In this document: in pieces, positions 59,867-64,000 of the stretch | Position numbering within the stretch: the first letter of the stretch is position 1 | Layout: each line of letters starts with the position of its first letter | NCBI GenBank assembly: GCA_902766885.1 | Contig: CACXFS010000002.1 | Location: 48,681 to 112,680, forward strand | From: an uncultured Ruminococcus sp. | GTDB lineage: Bacteria > Bacillota > Clostridia > Oscillospirales > Acutalibacteraceae | Length of the DNA: 64,000 nucleotides | Direction: 5' to 3' | Made by a program: the position numbers and the translations under genes | The notes under the pieces: model-generated | Databases searched by the model: none | What the model was told of the DNA's origin: nothing | Seen by the model: only the letters and a program-made list of their open reading frames with translations

Positions 59867-60604
59867 ATGGTACACGTTGTTATTTTTGCAGGCGGCGTCG
59901 GAGCGAGAATGAAGTCGCTCGACATTCCCAAGCAGTTTATTAATGTTGACGGCAAGCCGATTATCATCAGAACGCTTGAAAACTTTGCAACTCATCCCGA
60001 TGTTGATGATATTGTAATTTCCTGCCTTGCCGATAAAATTGAATATATGTGGGAATTGATTGCACAATATAAAGTAGCCAAGGTTACGTCAATCGTTCCG
60101 GGTGGTGAAAACGGTCACGGAAGTATCCACAACGGACTTGTTGAAGTTCAGAGGTTTTCTTCACCCGAGGACATTGTGCTTATCTGCGACGGAGTTCGCC
60201 CGCTGATTTCGCATCAGCTTATCTCCGACTGCATTGAAACAGCAACAAAACACGAAACCGCTGTGCCCGTTACGCCGAGTATTGACTCTGTTTTGCAGAG
60301 CGAAGACGGTGAAACCTGCTGTAAAAGTCTGCCGAGAAAGCAGATGTATATTACTCAGGCACCGCAGGGCTACACTATGAGAAAAATTATGCACGCACAC
60401 GATGAAGCAGAAAGACTCGGAATTACCAATCCGATTTCTTCAAGCGAGCTGCTGATTGAGCTTGGCGAAACGGTACATATTTTTAAGGGTGAGCGTGACA
60501 ATATCAAGGTGACAACGCCTGAGGATTTACAGTTCCTCCGTTCACGTTACTACTACAGAAGCTTTAAAAACTTTGCAAAAGAGGAGCTTAAATATGGATT
60601 ATAA
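59867..60604 (+). CDS. IspD/TarI-family cytidylyltransferase
   Basis: The 245-residue enzyme makes a CDP-activated alditol or similar. It has VIFAGGVGARM (nucleotide loop), PKQF, GGENGHGSIHNGL, and TQAPQGY near the end. IspD, which makes CDP-methylerythritol, belongs to the same family. The exporter and LicD genes favour a TarI-like role in surface polymer synthesis, but IspD itself cannot be excluded. The next gene starts inside its 3' end. Confidence 0.82.
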   Translation: MVHVVIFAGGVGARMKSLDIPKQFINVDGKPIIIRTLENFATHPDVDDIVISCLADKIEYMWELIAQYKVAKVTSIVPGGENGHGSIHNGLVEVQRFSSPEDIVLICDGVRPLISHQLISDCIETATKHETAVPVTPSIDSVLQSEDGETCCKSLPRKQMYITQAPQGYTMRKIMHAHDEAERLGITNPISSSELLIELGETVHIFKGERDNIKVTTPEDLQFLRSRYYYRSFKNFAKEELKYGL

Positions 60605-61676
60605 GGTTGAAAACCATTTGCACCCCTATGTTTTTGAAGATATTAAAACAATTACAGAAAGCAATATTAACTGGCCGTGCCTTTGCAATAAAACCGTGCT
60701 GATTACGGGAGGCAACGGCTTTATTGCATTTTACCTTGTCTGCGCAATGCTTATCAGAAATGACATTTACGGAAGTAATATAAAGATAAAGGCGCTTGTA
60801 AGAAGCCGTGAAAATGCTGAAAAGAAGTACGGTGAGCTCATCTATCGTGACGATCTGGAGCTTATTGTGCAGGACGTCTGTACTCCGTTTGAATTTGAAA
60901 GAGCAGACTTTGTGATTCACGCTGCAAGTCAGGCAAGCGCATATTACTTTGAAAACGACCCCGCAGGCACGATTGACGCAAATCTGACGGGAACAGCAAA
61001 TGTGCTTGAATATGCCAAAAAGAGCAACGCTGAAAGCACGCTTATTGTGTCATCGCTAAAGGTTTACGGCTCTGTTTTCAACGGCAAGAATTCTATCGGT
61101 GAGGACGACCTTGGATATATCGACATTGACAGCTACAAAAACTGCTACGCTCAGGGCAAGCGTGCCGCAGAAACACTCGGCTGCTGCTATGCAAAGCAGT
61201 ACGGAATGAATGTTAAAATTGCAAGACCCGCCTATATTTACGGTCCTGCAAGCATTGACGATGACAGAGTTTGGGCTCAGTTTATTGCGAATGTGGTGAG
61301 AAAGCAGAATATTCTGTTAAAGAGTAACGGTGCGGCTTTAAGAAGCTTTTGTTATGTTACCGATACTGCTGTTGCTCTGCTTAAAATTCTGCTTGACGGT
61401 GAAAATACAAAGCCCTATAATATTGCAAATCCGAAAAGCGACGTTACAATAAGAGGCTTTGCAAAAACGGCTGTCGAGGCCTTTCCCGAGCTAAATCTGA
61501 CATTAAGCTTTGCAAATTCCGAAGATGAAAAAGAGCCTGTCCCCTCATCTATGGCACCGACTCCCGAAATTCTTGATGCAACAAGACTCAACAATATCGG
61601 TTGGAGTGCAAAAGTTGATTTAACAGAGGGAATTAAGCGCAGCGTCAAAATTATGAGCCTGCAAATTAAAGACTAA
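60594..61676 (+). CDS. NAD-dependent epimerase/dehydratase (extended SDR)
   Basis: The 360-residue protein from the ATG at 60594 (GAGGAG upstream) has the Rossmann motif TGGNGFIAFYL near residue 35 and the catalytic YAQGK (YxxxK) preceded by a Ser in VSSLKVYG. It modifies a nucleotide sugar or CDP-linked alditol. It overlaps the cytidylyltransferase end by 11 bases, so the two likely act in sequence. Confidence 0.88.
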   Translation: MDYKVENHLHPYVFEDIKTITESNINWPCLCNKTVLITGGNGFIAFYLVCAMLIRNDIYGSNIKIKALVRSRENAEKKYGELIYRDDLELIVQDVCTPFEFERADFVIHAASQASAYYFENDPAGTIDANLTGTANVLEYAKKSNAESTLIVSSLKVYGSVFNGKNSIGEDDLGYIDIDSYKNCYAQGKRAAETLGCCYAKQYGMNVKIARPAYIYGPASIDDDRVWAQFIANVVRKQNILLKSNGAALRSFCYVTDTAVALLKILLDGENTKPYNIANPKSDVTIRGFAKTAVEAFPELNLTLSFANSEDEKEPVPSSMAPTPEILDATRLNNIGWSAKVDLTEGIKRSVKIMSLQIKD

Positions 61677-61693
61677 ATAAAAAGGAAACCAAA

Positions 61694-63565
61694 ATGCAAA
61701 TCAAGGACATTTTAAATGAATTTCAAGCTGACTGGGCGGCTATGCCGACAGTTGAAAAGGAAACACTCAACAAGCTGAAAAACAAATCATTTTTAATTTG
61801 CGGACGAGAAATTGCCCGCTGTCTTTGTTATGCCCTTTTGTACCTCAATGAAACACAAAAACTGCACATCAAGGTCTATTTCACAGGTGAAAACAAATCT
61901 GCTTTAGCTGAATTTAACAAGGAACTGCTTTTAAGAAATGACTTTGATTTTATAAATTTTAATTATTTATCAGAAATATCCGATGTGGATTTTATTGTTC
62001 ACACAGGACTTTGCAGTGAAAAAATCAACGCAGACTCAAAATTATTTTCATCACAAATCAACGAGGTTAAATATCTTTCCGAGGTTTCAAAAAGAACCCA
62101 TGCCAAAACCGTTGTTCTGACCGACAGCAGAGTTTACGGCAACACCGAAATTCACAGAGTTTACTCCGAGAATGAGTATGCTAAGCAAGATTTATGTTCT
62201 GAAATCAGCTTTGCTTCTCAGCTGATGAGAACTACCGAAAACCTTTGGAACTGCGAGAAAAAAGGTAACGATTTTGACCTTACAATTTTAAGAACGGGTA
62301 TTGTACTCGGAGCAGGTACAAAACTTGAAACCGAGCTTGACGAAGTTTTTGAATGCGTTGCAAACGGCAAAAAGTGCAGCCTTGTAAATTCGTATAAAAA
62401 GTATTCGTTTGTGTATTTAAGCGATGTTTTCAGAGCAATTGTTTACTCACTTACCACACTTGAATGTGATATATATAATGTCAGCGGTGAAAACTCTACT
62501 GCATCAACGGGTATGATTTCTGCAATTCTTCACGACGTTTACGGAGAAAAAGCCGATATCGAGCTTACAACAAGCGTTGATTTTGACGGCTGTGCAATCA
62601 ACGCAAACAAAATTTCGGAACACGGCTGTGCACCCGTCATCAACCTTGAAACAGCTCTCGAACTTTGCATTATGAGCAGAATGCCCGACAACAGTGCAAT
62701 GGCTCTCCCCCACAATCACGACGGCAGACTCAGCTCAATTCAGCAAATTCTGCTTGCTTATCTTCTTGAAGTTGACAGAATTTGCAAAAAACACAACATT
62801 AAATATTTTCTCGGCGGAGGAACTCTGCTCGGTGCAATCAGGCACCACGGATTTATTCCATGGGACGACGACGCTGACATTATGATGCTCAGAGAAGATT
62901 ACGATAAATTCTGCGAAGTTGCCGCAGACGAAATGCCACCGTCTATGACATTCCAGACAAATAAAAACGACAAAAACTGTTTCTATGAATTTGCAAAATT
63001 CAGACTTAACGACACAACCTTTGCAACGGGATTTGCAAAGGAACATAAGGATATGCACAACGGTCTTGCATTTGATATTTTCTGTCACGATAAAACTGCA
63101 AATTCAAAGCTCGGTCAGAAAATTCACCTTGCAATGACTCTGTTTACACGTGCACTCGTTTTCAATAAATGGAACAACCGCAAGGCAGAAAACGGCAGTA
63201 AAATACAGTCTATTGTCACTAATTTCTGCAAAACTGTATTCCCTATCAGATTCAGCTTGTGGCTTGAAAATAAGACTTTGAGTTTCTTTAAAAGAAAAAA
63301 GAACGCTAAGTATCTCTATGACGGTATGGGACGAAATGTTTACAACGGCAGTTTCCCGATTGAATACCTTGATGAAGTTATTTACGTTGATTTTGAGGGA
63401 TATGAACTGCCTGTTCCAAAGGAATATGACAAATATCTGACATTTTTGTATGGCGATTATATGGAGCTTGCACCACTGAGCACAAGACTCGGATGTCACG
63501 AAATCAAGCTTTGCGACATAGGAAAATACGACAAATTCAAAATTAACGCAACTCACAAGAAATAA
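61694..63565 (+). CDS. SDR-like and LicD fusion protein
   Basis: A 623-residue two-part protein. Residues 1 to about 330 are an SDR-like fold (KTVVLTDSRVYGN, LTILRTGIVLGAG) but without a clear GxxGxxG motif. From about 345 there is a LicD domain with KYFLGGGTLLGAIRHHGFIPWDDDADIMM, the nucleotidyl/phospho-transfer motif with acidic triad DDD. LicD enzymes add phosphocholine or similar groups to surface glycans. The gene follows the SDR epimerase by 17 bases and ends the operon. Confidence 0.85.
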   Translation: MQIKDILNEFQADWAAMPTVEKETLNKLKNKSFLICGREIARCLCYALLYLNETQKLHIKVYFTGENKSALAEFNKELLLRNDFDFINFNYLSEISDVDFIVHTGLCSEKINADSKLFSSQINEVKYLSEVSKRTHAKTVVLTDSRVYGNTEIHRVYSENEYAKQDLCSEISFASQLMRTTENLWNCEKKGNDFDLTILRTGIVLGAGTKLETELDEVFECVANGKKCSLVNSYKKYSFVYLSDVFRAIVYSLTTLECDIYNVSGENSTASTGMISAILHDVYGEKADIELTTSVDFDGCAINANKISEHGCAPVINLETALELCIMSRMPDNSAMALPHNHDGRLSSIQQILLAYLLEVDRICKKHNIKYFLGGGTLLGAIRHHGFIPWDDDADIMMLREDYDKFCEVAADEMPPSMTFQTNKNDKNCFYEFAKFRLNDTTFATGFAKEHKDMHNGLAFDIFCHDKTANSKLGQKIHLAMTLFTRALVFNKWNNRKAENGSKIQSIVTNFCKTVFPIRFSLWLENKTLSFFKRKKNAKYLYDGMGRNVYNGSFPIEYLDEVIYVDFEGYELPVPKEYDKYLTFLYGDYMELAPLSTRLGCHEIKLCDIGKYDKFKINATHKK

Positions 63566-63661
63566 AATTGCTATAATGTGTATTGATTAATAAAAAGTAC
63601 AATTTACAATTGACAATCTGCTATTTGTTTGATATAATAGATAGCGTGTTAAAGGCACTCA

Positions 63662-63752
63662 CGGGTTAAGCTGAACAGTAAGATTTATCTGAAAGTAAGC
63701 TCCGTCTCGGTTTTATTTCTTTGCCGTGTAAAAATTAAAGAAATTTTTATTT
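63662..63752 (+). ncRNA. Structured leader element, copy 1, before the truncated tRNA-Leu
   Basis: GCTCCGTCTCGGTT (63699-63712) and the stem TTTCTTT/AAAGAAA (63716-63722 with 63737-63743), with the loop CCGTGTAAAAATT, recur before the intact tRNA-Leu with a different stem but the same loop. The class is not identified. Confidence 0.5.
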
Positions 63753-63835
63753 GCGGATATGGCGGAATTGGCAGACGCGCATGGTTCAGGTCGCACCACT
63801 TCGGTGTAAATTCATTTCAGTGCCTATATCCTGCA
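63753..63835 (+). pseudogene. Truncated tRNA-Leu copy
   Basis: The first 40 bases are identical to the intact tRNA-Leu at 63914 through the anticodon loop (GGTTCAGGTC), but the variable arm and T-arm are replaced by unrelated sequence. It cannot fold as a tRNA. Confidence 0.75.
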
Positions 63836-63840
63836 AATTG

Positions 63841-63913
63841 TGGATTAAGCGATATGCTCCACCTCGGTTCTCAACTCTCAACCGTGTAAAAATTCAGAGA
63901 GAAAATTAAATAT
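63841..63913 (+). ncRNA. Structured leader element, copy 2, before tRNA-Leu
   Basis: GCTCCACCTCGGTT (63856-63869), then the stem CTCTC/GAGAG (63875-63879 with 63897-63901) around the same CCGTGTAAAAATT loop as copy 1. The conserved loop with changed stem supports a real RNA structure. Confidence 0.5.
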
Positions 63914-64000
63914 GCGGATATGGCGGAATTGGCAGACGCGCATGGTTCAGGTCCATGTGAAAGCAATTTCATGCAGGTTCAAGTCCTGTTACCTGCACCA
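63914..64000 (+). tRNA. tRNA-Leu (CAG)
   Basis: An 87-base class II tRNA with long variable arm TGAAA-GCAA-TTTCA. The anticodon stem CATGG/CCATG encloses TTCAGGT, so the anticodon is CAG. The T-arm GCAGG-TTCAAGT-CCTGT and the encoded CCA are present. The acceptor stem has a G-U and one A-C mismatch (positions 3-70 and 5-68). The window ends exactly at its CCA. Confidence 0.93.

Noticed and set aside
63753-64000. Integrase attachment site (att) formed by the tRNA-Leu repeat
   Set aside because: The duplicated part is the 5' half of the tRNA, whereas integrases normally duplicate the 3' end, and no integrase gene is present.

Overview
The window looks like a chromosomal segment of a Gram-positive, spore-forming, starch-degrading gut anaerobe of the Bacillota (Clostridia, Ruminococcaceae-like). 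Four signs support this. The gene order yicC-remA-gmk-rpoZ-priA-def-fmt-yugP-rsmB-rlmN-prpC-prkC-rsgA-thiN is classic for Firmicutes. There is an uninterrupted sigma-K gene. Shine-Dalgarno sites are strong AGGAGG types, with frequent TTG starts. Several secreted proteins carry dockerin modules, one of them a 1,346-residue multi-modular alpha-amylase. An amylosome-forming relative of Ruminococcus bromii fits best, but this is inferred from gene content and not from any database search.

Layout. 0-3.4 kb: 3' end of an ABC exporter, three small exported or lipoprotein genes, and an XRE/DUF2975 pair. 3.6-11.8 kb: three exported proteins with dockerin or dockerin-like ends, mixed with queH, a HAD phosphatase, a cyclase-family hydrolase and a membrane-anchored protein. 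11.9-27.5 kb: a PASTA pseudokinase, tRNA-Ala, then the long minus-strand housekeeping block (thiN back to yicC) for translation, RNA modification, Ser/Thr phosphorylation and replication restart. 27.7-29.1 kb: yebC, an FTR-like iron-sulfur protein and thioredoxin. 29.4-35.3 kb: acyl-CoA thioesterase, acyl-CoA ligase and a FabF-type ketosynthase, divergent from a LysR regulator, then an iron alcohol dehydrogenase. 35.4-39.8 kb: CarD, exonuclease III, sigma-K and small proteins. 39.9-46.4 kb: an intracellular GH13 enzyme fused to DUF1653, and the secreted GH13_28 amylase with CBM26, an internal dockerin and tandem repeats. 46.7-50.9 kb: potABCD polyamine uptake. 51-56 kb: ttcA, degV, ridA-ilvA, a DtxR/IdeR-type regulator with two upstream palindromes, and a nucleoside deoxyribosyltransferase. 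56.2-57.7 kb: a surface protein with a C-terminal anchor. 58.3-63.6 kb: a cell-surface polymer operon (ABC-2 permease, ATPase, CTP-type nucleotidyltransferase, SDR epimerase, SDR-LicD fusion). The window ends on a tRNA-Leu preceded by a truncated copy of itself.

The most unusual items are these: the zinc-ribbon/PASTA pseudokinase near an intact PrkC/PrpC pair; a 160-bp near-palindrome beside the DtxR-like gene; a ~90-bp dispersed intergenic repeat, one copy of which supplies the last residues of TtcA; the duplicated leader hairpin and partial tRNA-Leu; the GH13-DUF1653 fusion; and an FTR-like protein that lacks one redox cysteine. No CRISPR array, prophage or insertion sequence was seen.
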